NCBI RefSeq assembly: GCF_035609205.1
Contig: NZ_CP141184.1
Coordinates: forward strand, 3,066,501-3,130,500
DNA from: Hymenobacter sp. GOD-10R
GTDB lineage: Bacteria; Bacteroidota; Bacteroidia; Cytophagales; Hymenobacteraceae
Direction: 5' to 3'
Length of the DNA: 64,000 nucleotides
Shown here: positions 1 through 8,079 of the stretch, one piece after another
How the letters are laid out: each line of letters starts with the position of its first letter
Position numbering within the stretch: position 1 is the first letter of the stretch
Made by a program: the position numbers and the translations under genes
Notes under the pieces: model-generated
The model's input: the letters and a program-made list of their open reading frames with translations, nothing else
Databases searched by the model: none
What the model was told of the DNA's origin: nothing

Positions 1-3000
1 TAAGCGTGCGCCTCAACAATGGTAGCGGAACCTTCTCGGGTACGCAGGAAATCGTCCTCATTGGCAATCCAAGCCCAGAAGCTCTATCGTTGGCAATCGG
101 CGACATAGACGGTGACGGTGACCTCGACCTACTTGCTTCTTGCAGCTCGCCGAGCAGCATAGCTGATACGCGCGGCACCATTTACGTGCGGTTTAACAAT
201 GGCGCTGGGACGTTTACGGGGGATGTTGTGCTAGATGTAAACGTGCCCGTGAGCATTGCGCTCGGTGACATCGACGGTGACGGCGACCTAGATCTGCTGG
301 CGCCCTTCTTCGGGACTGGACGCGTCTTCGGCAACTTTGTGGCGCCTCGCCTCAATGACGGGGCTGGCAACTTTAGTGAAGTAGGAACCTTGACGACTTT
401 GGACTATTTTCCGGCAGGAGTAGCCTTGGGCGACCTCGACCGCGACGGTGACCTCGACCTAGTAACGGCCAACCGATCCAGCACCGTCAGTGTCCGCCTC
501 AACAACGGTGGCGGAACTTTCACGGGTAGCGAAAATCTGCCGAGCAACGAGGCCGCCCGCGTAACGCTGGGCGACGTCGATGGCGACGGCGACCTCGACC
601 TACTCGTAACCAGTCTGGCCAATACCGTGAACGTGCACCTGAACAACGGTACGGGTGGTTTTGGGGCAGCTCAACTGGTGGCAGTTGGCACAAATCCCCT
701 AGGCATTGCTACTGGTGACCTAGATGGCAACGGAACCCTGGATTTTCTGACGGCAAACAGCATGAGCAACACCGTGAGTGTACGTCTGAACCAAGCCGCT
801 GCTACGTCGGCATTGGCCGTCACGGAGCTGAGCCCGGCCCGCAACGCCCGCTCGGCCCCACGCGTCGCCGATGTGGCCGTGACCTTCAACCAAGCCCTGA
901 GTACGGGCGCCGCCACACAGCAAGCGCTGAAGATATTCAGCCAGCAGGCCGGCGGGCGCAAAGCCGGCACGGCTACCGTGAGCGGCAACACGCTTGCGCT
1001 CAACCCGACGGCGGACTTCAAGGCAGGCGAGACGGTGTTTGCTACCCTCACCACAGCCGCGCAGAGCAGCAGCGGCGCGAGCTTAGCGAAGCCCCAGGTG
1101 TTCCAGTTTACCACCGCTACCGCACCCAGCAATGGTACGTTTGATGGCGGACCCAACGTCCCCGTGTTGTTGCCACAGGCTACAAAGGGCATCGTTGGTG
1201 ACGTGGATGGCGACGGTGATCTGGATTTGGTGGCATTAAGTAAAATTAACACAGGAGCTAGCTTCGTAAGTGTACGCTTAAACAACGGCAGTGCATCCTT
1301 CTCCAACGCCCAGGACATAGCCGGGAACGGGGCGAATCTTTCGAATATTGCCTTTGGCGATGTAGACGGCGATGGCGACCTGGACTTGCTGATAACAGTT
1401 GCTCCTTTCCCTGGGCCGGGCACGGTAGGCGTATGGCTTAACAACGGAAGTGGCACATTCACCGCAAGCGCGCAAGTAACCATCGCTGGCCGCCCGTTTG
1501 AAGTGGCAGTAGGCGACGGCGACGGCGACGGGGATCTGGATCTGTTTGTCGCCAATGATGAAAACGTGGTTAGCATTTGCTTCAACAACGGCGCAGGTAC
1601 GTTCAGTGGAATCAAGCAGGTCAGCGCCAGCTCTTTCAGGGGCTTAGCATTGGGCGACGTGGACGGCGACGGCGACCTGGACTTTCTCACAGCGGGCAAT
1701 CAAGTTAACGGTTCAGTAAGTGTGCGCCTGAATGATGGTGCCGGCAATTTCAGCGTTGGTCAGGAAGTAGCCGTGGGTACTTTCCCCCTCGATGTGGCCC
1801 TGGGCGACTTCGATGGCGATGGTGACCTAGATATGGCCGCGGCCAATAGCGGCAACAGTACGGTCAGTGTCCGCTTCAACAATGGTCTAGGTAGCTTCAG
1901 CGGCACTACGGAAGTTGCCATCGGCGACAACTCGCACGGGCTGGATATCGGCGATGTGGACGGCGACGGGGATCTGGACTTTGTGGCGGCCAACCTCTTC
2001 AGTAATACGGTAAGCGTGCGCCTCAACAATGGGCAGGGTGCCTTCGTGCTTGGCCAGGAGGTAAGCGTAACCGGGCCGTATGATGTAACGCTTGGAGATG
2101 TGAACGGGGATAATAGAGTGGATCTGATAGCTCCTAGCTACAATGCTACCAGCGTAACAGTGCGCCTGAACCAGGCGAGCACCACGCCAGCGTTGGCAGT
2201 TATGTCGCTGTCACCCGCCCGCAACGCTCGCTCGGCTCCGCGCGCCACCGATGTAGCCGTGACCTTCAACCAAGCCCTGAGCACGGGCGCCGCCACGCAG
2301 CAAGCGCTGAAGGTGTTTAGTGCGCAAGCTGGGGGCCAGAAAGCTGGCACGGCTACCGTGAGCGGCAACACGCTCACGCTGAACCCCGCCACCGACTTTA
2401 AAGCGGGCGAAACGGTATTTGCGACGCTTACCACGGCCGCGCAGAGTAGCAGTGGGGCTAGCCTAGCCGTGCCGCAGGTGTTCCAGTTTACCACGGCCAC
2501 CAGCTCGAGCAATGGCAGCTTTGGCGGCGGCTCCGACCCCGCTGTCGGAACTACCCCGCTGAGCGTAACCACGGGTGACGTGGATGGCGACGGCGACCTC
2601 GACCTGCTCACCGCGAACGTGAACACCAATACCGTATCCATTCGCCTCAATAATGGGGCGGCAGGCTTCGCGGGTAGTCAGGAAGTAAGCGTTGGGCGAG
2701 GGCCCTCCCAAGTTGTGCTGAGCGACGTGGATGGTGACGGCGACTTGGACCTAGCCACGGCCAACAGCCGCACCATCTTCCCCGGCACCGTCAGCGTCCG
2801 CCTGAACAATGGGCAAGGAAGCTTCAGCGGTACCACGGAAGTAGCAGTAGGCGACACGCCGCACGCCGTGGCGCTGGCCGACGTGGATGGTGACGGCGAC
2901 TTGGACCTACTTGCCGCGAACTACACGGCTGGCTCTGGCAACACAAGCACTGTGAGCGTACGCCTGAACAATGGGCTAGGTACATTCAGCGGCACCCAGG

Positions 3001-3863
3001 ACGTAAGCATCGGCACACGCCCCCTAAGTATTGCCGTGGGCGACGTCGATGCCGATGGTGACCTGGACTTCGTAACCGCCAACTCCAACCAAGTCACGGC
3101 CAGCGTGCGTCTCAACGATGGCAAAGGCACCTTCAGCGGCAGCATCGATGTGACGGTGGGGCCAAACCCCAATGGTGTGGCCTTAGGAGATCTTGACGGT
3201 GACGGCGACCTAGATCTGGTAGTTGCTAATGGTGACGCTGGGCGTCTACGCGTGCTGCCGAACACTGGCAATGGTACGTTTGCCGCCGGGCAGGAAGTAG
3301 TCGTTGGAAGCTTGCCGCAAGGCGTGGTGCTGGGCGACGTGGATGGCGACGGTGACCTCGATCTTGCCACGGCCAACAACGGCTACGACGCGGGGCGCAC
3401 CGTGAGCGTGCGTCTCAACAACGGCAGTGGCAGCTTTGGCGGCGCGCAGGAAGTGAACCTAGGTGCTGCTCCCTCTGGCTTGGCCCTAGCCGACCTCGAT
3501 GGCGACGGCGACCTAGATCTGCTCACCGCCAACAGCAGCAGCAACACCGTAAGCGTGCGCCTCAACCAAAACGCGGCCCGTGGTGTGCTGGCGGCATCGG
3601 CAGCGCTTATCGAGCAAGTGAGCGTGTACCCCAACCCGGCCCATACCACAACGCAGTTGCTACTGCCCGCAAGTTTGACGGCCCAACCCATGCAAGTACG
3701 CGTGCTTAACTCGATGGGGCAAGTGGTTTGGGAGCAGCAGCTAACGGCCCGGCAGACGACCGCTACCTCCCAATTGGTGTTGGGCAAACTCCCAACAGGT
3801 GTGTATAGCCTGCGTCTAGGTACCGCCGCGGGCGTAATCACCAAGCGCTTGCTGGTCGAGTAA
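1..3863 (+). CDS. Giant secreted VCBS/FG-GAP repeat protein with T9SS tail (5' partial)
   Basis: The reading frame is already open at base 3, so the gene begins upstream of the window. About 1,285 residues are visible. I count 19 copies of a DxDGDGDLDL-type calcium-binding loop, each followed by a VSVRLNNG-type strand, which is the VCBS/FG-GAP beta-propeller signature. They are grouped 5, 7 and 7 around two nearly identical Ig-like domains of the Big_5 type (visible residues about 266-375 and 729-838). The C terminus (about 1200-1285) has VYPNPA followed by a MGQVVWEQ strand and ends in RLLVE, a type A sorting domain for the type IX secretion system. The protein is therefore expected to be secreted or surface-bound, probably in adhesion or matrix interactions. 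The exact role cannot be read from the sequence. A strong terminator follows. Confidence 0.9.
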   Translation, partial: SVRLNNGSGTFSGTQEIVLIGNPSPEALSLAIGDIDGDGDLDLLASCSSPSSIADTRGTIYVRFNNGAGTFTGDVVLDVNVPVSIALGDIDGDGDLDLLAPFFGTGRVFGNFVAPRLNDGAGNFSEVGTLTTLDYFPAGVALGDLDRDGDLDLVTANRSSTVSVRLNNGGGTFTGSENLPSNEAARVTLGDVDGDGDLDLLVTSLANTVNVHLNNGTGGFGAAQLVAVGTNPLGIATGDLDGNGTLDFLTANSMSNTVSVRLNQAAATSALAVTELSPARNARSAPRVADVAVTFNQALSTGAATQQALKIFSQQAGGRKAGTATVSGNTLALNPTADFKAGETVFATLTTAAQSSSGASLAKPQVFQFTTATAPSNGTFDGGPNVPVLLPQATKGIVGDVDGDGDLDLVALSKINTGASFVSVRLNNGSASFSNAQDIAGNGANLSNIAFGDVDGDGDLDLLITVAPFPGPGTVGVWLNNGSGTFTASAQVTIAGRPFEVAVGDGDGDGDLDLFVANDENVVSICFNNGAGTFSGIKQVSASSFRGLALGDVDGDGDLDFLTAGNQVNGSVSVRLNDGAGNFSVGQEVAVGTFPLDVALGDFDGDGDLDMAAANSGNSTVSVRFNNGLGSFSGTTEVAIGDNSHGLDIGDVDGDGDLDFVAANLFSNTVSVRLNNGQGAFVLGQEVSVTGPYDVTLGDVNGDNRVDLIAPSYNATSVTVRLNQASTTPALAVMSLSPARNARSAPRATDVAVTFNQALSTGAATQQALKVFSAQAGGQKAGTATVSGNTLTLNPATDFKAGETVFATLTTAAQSSSGASLAVPQVFQFTTATSSSNGSFGGGSDPAVGTTPLSVTTGDVDGDGDLDLLTANVNTNTVSIRLNNGAAGFAGSQEVSVGRGPSQVVLSDVDGDGDLDLATANSRTIFPGTVSVRLNNGQGSFSGTTEVAVGDTPHAVALADVDGDGDLDLLAANYTAGSGNTSTVSVRLNNGLGTFSGTQDVSIGTRPLSIAVGDVDADGDLDFVTANSNQVTASVRLNDGKGTFSGSIDVTVGPNPNGVALGDLDGDGDLDLVVANGDAGRLRVLPNTGNGTFAAGQEVVVGSLPQGVVLGDVDGDGDLDLATANNGYDAGRTVSVRLNNGSGSFGGAQEVNLGAAPSGLALADLDGDGDLDLLTANSSSNTVSVRLNQNAARGVLAASAALIEQVSVYPNPAHTTTQLLLPASLTAQPMQVRVLNSMGQVVWEQQLTARQTTATSQLVLGKLPTGVYSLRLGTAAGVITKRLLVE

Positions 3864-3885
3864 GCTACAGCGACTACACCAGTAG

Positions 3886-3926
3886 CCGGTCCCGTCAGCA
3901 GCCCGCCGACGGGACCGGTTTGTTTT
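3886..3926 (+). terminator. Rho-independent terminator
   Basis: A perfect 11-bp stem, CCGGTCCCGTC with GACGGGACCGG, is followed by TTTGTTTT. It lies 23 bases after the stop codon of the VCBS-repeat gene. Confidence 0.85.
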
Positions 3927-4151
3927 AAGCCTTTGGGAATAAATGCAGTTACACTGCTGGTTCGTTTGCCAGAAGAGTGTCACTGGCCGACTGACCAGTC
4001 GCAGAAAGGCGAGGAGCTGGGCTAAGTTCAGGGATGCAAATTGTATAGTAGATTGCATCAAAGCGCCACCTAGCTTCGACCCCAGAGCCTATTAAAAAAC
4101 GCGGTTCTACCACTCAAACCTAGCTTTTGCTCACGCTAAACTGCTTTGCGC

Positions 4152-4625
4152 ATGCTTCACCTTACCCGCACCACGTCCGACAACCCCGATTTTCGCCAGC
4201 TGGTGCAACTACTCGACCAGGATCTGCAAGTGCGCGACGGCGCCGAGCACACGTTTTACGCGCAGTTTAATAAGGTCGACACCATTCGGCACGCCATCGT
4301 CGCCTACCAAGGAGAGGAACCCATTGGCTGTGGGGCTTTCAAAGAATTCGCCGAAGAGCTTGTTGAAATCAAGCGCATGTTTGTGCTGCCAACGTGGCGC
4401 GGCCAAGGCATCGCCGCCGCTGTACTAACGGAACTGGAAAGTTGGGCGCGAGAGCTAGGATACCGCGGCTGCGTGCTGGAAACGGGTAAGAAACAACCCG
4501 AAGCCATTCGATTGTACGAGAAGTCTGGCTACCATTATATTCCAAACTACGGCCAGTACATCGGCGTGGAAAACAGCGTGTGTTTGCAAAAAGACCTCGG
4601 GTTGGCAGTGGCGGCAAGAAGCTAG
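4152..4625 (+). CDS. GNAT family N-acetyltransferase
   Basis: This 157-residue protein has the GNAT fold. The acetyl-CoA-binding motif A is RRFVLPTWRGQG-like (RMFVLPTWRGQGIAAAVL, about residues 75-92), followed by motif B with the conserved RLYEKSGY helix near the C terminus. It should transfer an acetyl group from acetyl-CoA to an amine. The substrate cannot be told. The ATG at 4152 is preferred over the in-frame TTG at 4146, which is only two codons upstream. It stands alone between a terminator and a small secreted-protein gene. Confidence 0.85.
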   Translation: MLHLTRTTSDNPDFRQLVQLLDQDLQVRDGAEHTFYAQFNKVDTIRHAIVAYQGEEPIGCGAFKEFAEELVEIKRMFVLPTWRGQGIAAAVLTELESWARELGYRGCVLETGKKQPEAIRLYEKSGYHYIPNYGQYIGVENSVCLQKDLGLAVAARS

Positions 4626-4725
4626 CCTAGCTCGGAATGACAATATCAGTGTCTGATTAAGTCCATTAAACCTTTCGCCGAGGAGGCGTTCTAAGCAAGC
4701 AGAAATAGTCTTAAATGCTTGTCCT

Positions 4726-4995
4726 ATGTCTTTGCGCACAGCTTTTTCGATTACAGCATTGCTGGTGGCCACTTGGTCGGCGTTGCCGGCGCAGGCACAA
4801 TACGGATACTATCGACGCCCGGCCCGGCGCGTTGTGGTGGTGCGCCCCATGCCGCGGCCCGTCTACGTAGCGCCGGCTCCGGGCGTGGTGGTGCCCCTGC
4901 GGCCCGTGGTAGTCGCACCAGCGCCCGTTATCGTACGGCCCCGCCTCGTGTACGTGCGACGGCCGCGGCCCGTGGTGGTGTACCGGCGCTACTAG
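4726..4995 (+). CDS. Small secreted Val/Pro/Arg-rich protein
   Basis: This 89-residue protein starts with a clear Sec signal peptide (residues 1-24, ending ALPAQAQ). The mature part of about 65 residues is built almost only of Val, Pro, Arg, Ala and Tyr in an irregular repeat of the form RPxxV/VAPAP, and it ends in VVVYRRY. It is very basic. I do not recognise a named family. Similar YXXRRP-rich periplasmic or surface peptides are common as hypothetical proteins in Bacteroidota. A second frame is open over the same DNA, but only this frame has a signal peptide and an ATG start. Confidence 0.6.
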   Translation: MSLRTAFSITALLVATWSALPAQAQYGYYRRPARRVVVVRPMPRPVYVAPAPGVVVPLRPVVVAPAPVIVRPRLVYVRRPRPVVVYRRY

Positions 4996-5005
4996 TAGGC
5001 TGTTT

Positions 5006-5036
5006 CTGGTTCGGTGGTGTGTCGCTGCCGAACCAG
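5006..5036. terminator. Hairpin between convergent genes
   Basis: CTGGTTCGG and CCGAACCAG form a perfect 9-bp stem with a 13-base loop. It sits between two genes that converge, so it may end transcription from both sides. There is no long T-run on either strand, so this call is weak. Confidence 0.4.
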
Positions 5037-5046
5037 AGCACGCCAA

Positions 5047-5976
5047 TTACTTTGGGGCTTGAGGCTGCGAGCCGCGCCTGTAAGCAGCCGCTAAATCCTG
5101 GGCTAGGTTGTCGAACACGTATTGGTGTTCTTGTTCAATAGCTATTTGCTCCAGAGGCTCCCAGTACGCTCGCGGCTTTAGCTCCGAAGTGTAAGTTGTA
5201 GTGCGAATAAGTTTAGTTTTGCCGGTGGCTGTTAGTTCGAAAAGGTAAATTGCTTCTCTGAAACCTAGCCACTTACGCCCAGTGAGCTGATAGCTGATAA
5301 CGTCCATCTTCAGCAGCTTGCCTTGCTGAAGCGCTGTAATTCTTTCGACTATCTTGCCGCCTTCGAAATAGCAGGTGCGCAAGCCACCTATTTGCTCTCG
5401 TTCAAGCACACATTTCTGCGGAACGGGCAAGCCAATACGCAGCAGAAAAGGCTTGTGGGTGTTCAGCGTATCCACGGATTTTATTTGCTCATATACCTGC
5501 GCTGGCGAATACGGCAGCACCACCACGGAGCTTACGGCTATAGTTTCGGGGGCTGAGTTGAGCTTCTTGTCAACGGGCGCAAATAGCAGAAATAGGAAAA
5601 AGGGCAGAGCTAGGGTATTGAGGTTAGTGGAGTCTCTGAGCTGTTCAAACCGCTTCAGTAGCAATGAAATAACACTACCTAAAAACAGCAGCGATACTAT
5701 AATTGGCAGGGCCATCAAAACGCAAATGAGCCCTTCCAGTTGTCCAACTAGTAAAAGCATCAAAAAAATAGCTAAACCGACTGCCAGCCCCCGGTACGCC
5801 CACTTAATACTGGGCAGCGCCCCAATAGCAATTCCAGTAACAATAGGTAAGAGAATAAAAAATGCCCAACCGTAGGCAATCAAATGGAAGTGCAGCAGTA
5901 AGAATCCAGTAAAGAGAAAAGTAAGCGAGATGATAATAGCTAGGCGGAAGCTTTTGTCTGAGAGGATAGTTTTCAT
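5047..5976 (-). CDS. Membrane protein with C-terminal SRPBCC-like domain
   Basis: This 309-residue protein has about five or six hydrophobic segments in its first 130 residues (for example about 12-32, 36-52, 66-104 and 121-134). A soluble domain of about 170 residues follows. It begins VSSVVVLPYSPAQVYEQIKSV, the usual start of a START/SRPBCC (polyketide cyclase-like) ligand-binding fold, and continues with alternating strands to a long amphipathic C-terminal helix. The likely arrangement is a small-molecule-binding domain tethered to the inner membrane. No catalytic residues are evident and no specific function can be assigned. It is transcribed away from the tryptophan dioxygenase gene's 3' end. 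Confidence 0.65.
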   Translation of the reverse strand: MKTILSDKSFRLAIIISLTFLFTGFLLLHFHLIAYGWAFFILLPIVTGIAIGALPSIKWAYRGLAVGLAIFLMLLLVGQLEGLICVLMALPIIVSLLFLGSVISLLLKRFEQLRDSTNLNTLALPFFLFLLFAPVDKKLNSAPETIAVSSVVVLPYSPAQVYEQIKSVDTLNTHKPFLLRIGLPVPQKCVLEREQIGGLRTCYFEGGKIVERITALQQGKLLKMDVISYQLTGRKWLGFREAIYLFELTATGKTKLIRTTTYTSELKPRAYWEPLEQIAIEQEHQYVFDNLAQDLAAAYRRGSQPQAPK

Positions 5977-5993
5977 ATAAGGTATGAGACTAT

Positions 5994-6079
5994 GAAGCTG
6001 TTTAGAAAGTCGTTTCCGGGTCAGGCTTCGACAGGCTCAGCGTGACGGTTACTATTGCTTAAACTTCCTAAACAGCTTC
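5994..6079. repeat. Imperfect inverted repeat holding a TCAGGCTTCGACAGGCTCAG core
   Basis: GAAGCTGTTTAGAAAGT at 5994-6010 is nearly the reverse complement of the segment ending at 6079. Between them, 6020-6047 resembles one arm of the longer palindrome at 18626-18705 (GCTGAGC, then TTCGA/TTCGG). It fills the gap between two leftward genes. Confidence 0.5.
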
Positions 6080-6101
6080 TAATAGCATAGTAAAGTGTTT
6101 C

Positions 6102-7073
6102 TTACCGCTTCTCCATAATACTCTCTACCCAGCCTTTGCCCCAATCGTCCATCTCCTGAGCGCTCCAGAGCTGGGGGTAGAAAATGCGCTTTTGAAACTT
6201 GGGAGGTAGGTATTTCTTCCAGTTGGTGCCACCAGTAGCGGGCACGTCGGCGGGGTCGCGCTGGAGGTAGCGCACGGCCGATTTGAAGTGCATCAGCGGC
6301 CAGTTTACGTTCACGTTCACGTCGAGCTGCTTGAGCTGGCGCAGAAGGCGGGGGTGCTGGCGTTCTTCCCCGGGGAGGCGCTGCACCACGCTCCATAGGT
6401 TGCAGTCTTTGTACTCAGCGGCGTGGGAGGTGAGCAGCTGGGTGTACTTCTCTTCGAACTGAATAAGAGTGAGGGCCTTCGCGCCCGTTTCCTCCACCGT
6501 AGCGCCGGCTTTCCAGTAGATGCAGCCCATGAGCTCGTCGTGGGCGGCGGCTTCGCCCAGCAGGCGGCGCTTTTCCTTGTCGACCAAGTTGTCGAGCGAG
6601 GTACTGGCAATTTCAATCATGCGGTACTGCACGCTCTGGAAGCCCGAGGCGGGCATGAGGGCCATGCGAAACTGCAAAAACTGCTGTTTGTCCATGCCGT
6701 CCACCATCACGTCGAACGAGTCGATCAGGTTTTCGAAGTAGCGGTTGACGCGGCCCACCCGCAGTACGATTTCGGTCATAGTGGGCTGTTGCAGAGCGCC
6801 AATCTGCTCGTACTCACACAAACAAAGCTTGAAGTACAGCTCCGTAATTTGGTGGTACATAATGAAAATTCGCTCGTCGGGAATCTGGGTGAGCGGGCGC
6901 TGCAAGCTCAGCAGCGTGTCCAGCTCGATATAGTCCCAGTAGTTGACGTAGTCGGCGTAGTAGAGCCCCTCAAGGTAAGCACCTAGGTCCTGCCCATCAG
7001 CAGCATACTTTTGCTGAAGGCGACGGAGCTGAGCAAGTACTTCGGGCGAAAATTCGGAAGCAGATTCAGACAT
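6102..7073 (-). CDS. kynA: Tryptophan 2,3-dioxygenase family protein
   Basis: This 323-residue haem protein should oxidise L-tryptophan to N-formylkynurenine, the first step of the kynurenine pathway. Family hallmarks are visible: YVNYWDYIELDTLLSLQ near residues 47-63, then DERIFIMYHQITELYFKL, whose His is the distal active-site His. Near the C terminus lies HFKSAVRYLQRD, which carries the likely proximal haem ligand, followed by TGGTNWKKYLPPKFQ. The start at 7073 (MSESASEF) is chosen. The longer frame to 7136 would add 21 hydrophobic residues that run into a palindromic repeat. The rest of the kynurenine pathway is not in this window. Confidence 0.88.
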   Translation of the reverse strand: MSESASEFSPEVLAQLRRLQQKYAADGQDLGAYLEGLYYADYVNYWDYIELDTLLSLQRPLTQIPDERIFIMYHQITELYFKLCLCEYEQIGALQQPTMTEIVLRVGRVNRYFENLIDSFDVMVDGMDKQQFLQFRMALMPASGFQSVQYRMIEIASTSLDNLVDKEKRRLLGEAAAHDELMGCIYWKAGATVEETGAKALTLIQFEEKYTQLLTSHAAEYKDCNLWSVVQRLPGEERQHPRLLRQLKQLDVNVNVNWPLMHFKSAVRYLQRDPADVPATGGTNWKKYLPPKFQKRIFYPQLWSAQEMDDWGKGWVESIMEKR

Positions 7074-7134
7074 GGAAAAGCAAAGCGGAAGGAAATAGGC
7101 AGCGTGTAGCGCGAACCGGAGGAAGGCGGCAGCC

Positions 7135-7219
7135 AAGCTCCCGCTTCGCGTGTTGTTGAACGACTTGCACCTAGGTAGTCACAACGAATATCGTTCAACG
7201 ACACGCGAAGCGGGAGCTT
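7135..7219. repeat. Palindromic intergenic element, family A copy 1
   Basis: Arms at 7135-7163 and 7191-7219 are 29 bases each and are complementary except for one position. The core is AAGCTCCCGCTTCGCG joined to GTTGAACGA. The same core occurs at 15772-15876. It lies between the divergent dioxygenase and serine dehydratase genes, in a 310-base gap (7074-7383) where I see no other feature. Confidence 0.8.
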
Positions 7220-7383
7220 CGCGCGACAACTAGGAGCTAGGTGCTACCGCCCACGCCGCAAAGAACGAAAAACCCGCCAAATCAAGCCGAGCAAGCAACC
7301 TAAATCCCAATCTGAACATCTACTAAACAGACGCGACAGCAGGCGTTGCCTTTCCCTGTGAATCCAATACCTTTACTGCGTCT

Positions 7384-8067
7384 ATGGCGGAGAAAAGCAG
7401 CATTTTCGATATGATTGGGCCGGTGATGATCGGGCCTAGCTCCTCGCATACGGCCGGCGTGGTGCGCATCGCGCGCGCGGCCATCCGGATCCTCGGGTCC
7501 TTGCCCACGCATGCCGTCATCACGTTCTATAATTCCTTTGCCCGCACCTACGAAGGTCACGGCTCCGACCGCGCTATTATAGCCGGCTTACTCGGCTACG
7601 CTACCGATGATAAGCGCATTCGTGAGGCCTTTGACTACGCCAAGGAAGCGGGGTTGCACTATACCTTTCAAAGTGTAGGCAATGCCTCCACCATGCACCC
7701 CAACACCATCAAGCTGCAGCTGCGTGACGAGCGCACCGGCCAGACAGCGGAAGTGATTGGACAGAGCCGGGGTGGGGGCGTCATTCGCATTGTGGAGGTT
7801 GATGGCTTCCCGGCAGATTTTTCGGCCTCCCTGCACACGCTCATTGTGGATGCCGACGACCGGCGCGGCTCCATTGCTTTCATCGCCTCCGTCATTGCCC
7901 ACGACGACTGCAACATTGCCACCATGTTTGTCTCGCGCAAAGGCAAACACGACGTGGCCCGGCAGTTCATCGAGATGGACTCAGGTATTAAAGACATTAC
8001 GTTGGCTTATCTGCGCCAATTAAGTTGGGTACACCGCGTTACCTATATTCCTAACATCGACTTATAG
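7384..8067 (+). CDS. sdaAB: L-serine dehydratase, iron-sulfur-dependent, beta subunit
   Basis: This 227-residue protein matches the beta chain of the two-subunit [4Fe-4S] L-serine ammonia-lyase, which converts L-serine to pyruvate and ammonia. The N terminus has the family signature IFDMIGPVMIGPSSSHTAG (residues 7-25), followed by FYNSFARTYEGHGSDRAI. From about residue 150 there is an ACT domain (TLIVDADDRRGSIAFIASVI) that can bind serine. The alpha chain, which carries the cluster cysteines, is not next to it and must be elsewhere. The gene ends 12 bases before a TolC gene, so they may share a transcript. Confidence 0.9.
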   Translation: MAEKSSIFDMIGPVMIGPSSSHTAGVVRIARAAIRILGSLPTHAVITFYNSFARTYEGHGSDRAIIAGLLGYATDDKRIREAFDYAKEAGLHYTFQSVGNASTMHPNTIKLQLRDERTGQTAEVIGQSRGGGVIRIVEVDGFPADFSASLHTLIVDADDRRGSIAFIASVIAHDDCNIATMFVSRKGKHDVARQFIEMDSGIKDITLAYLRQLSWVHRVTYIPNIDL

Positions 8068-8079
8068 TTGTTTTAGCCC

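Noticed and set aside
182..3844. Many long leftward open frames opposite the VCBS-repeat gene, rich in SRSPSPSTSP
   Set aside because: They are the antisense reading of the repeated DGDGDLDL codons. No start region or family motif supports them.
4719..5141. A 140-residue rightward frame over the small secreted-protein gene
   Set aside because: It shares the same DNA in another phase, lacks a signal peptide, and runs through the hairpin into the next gene.
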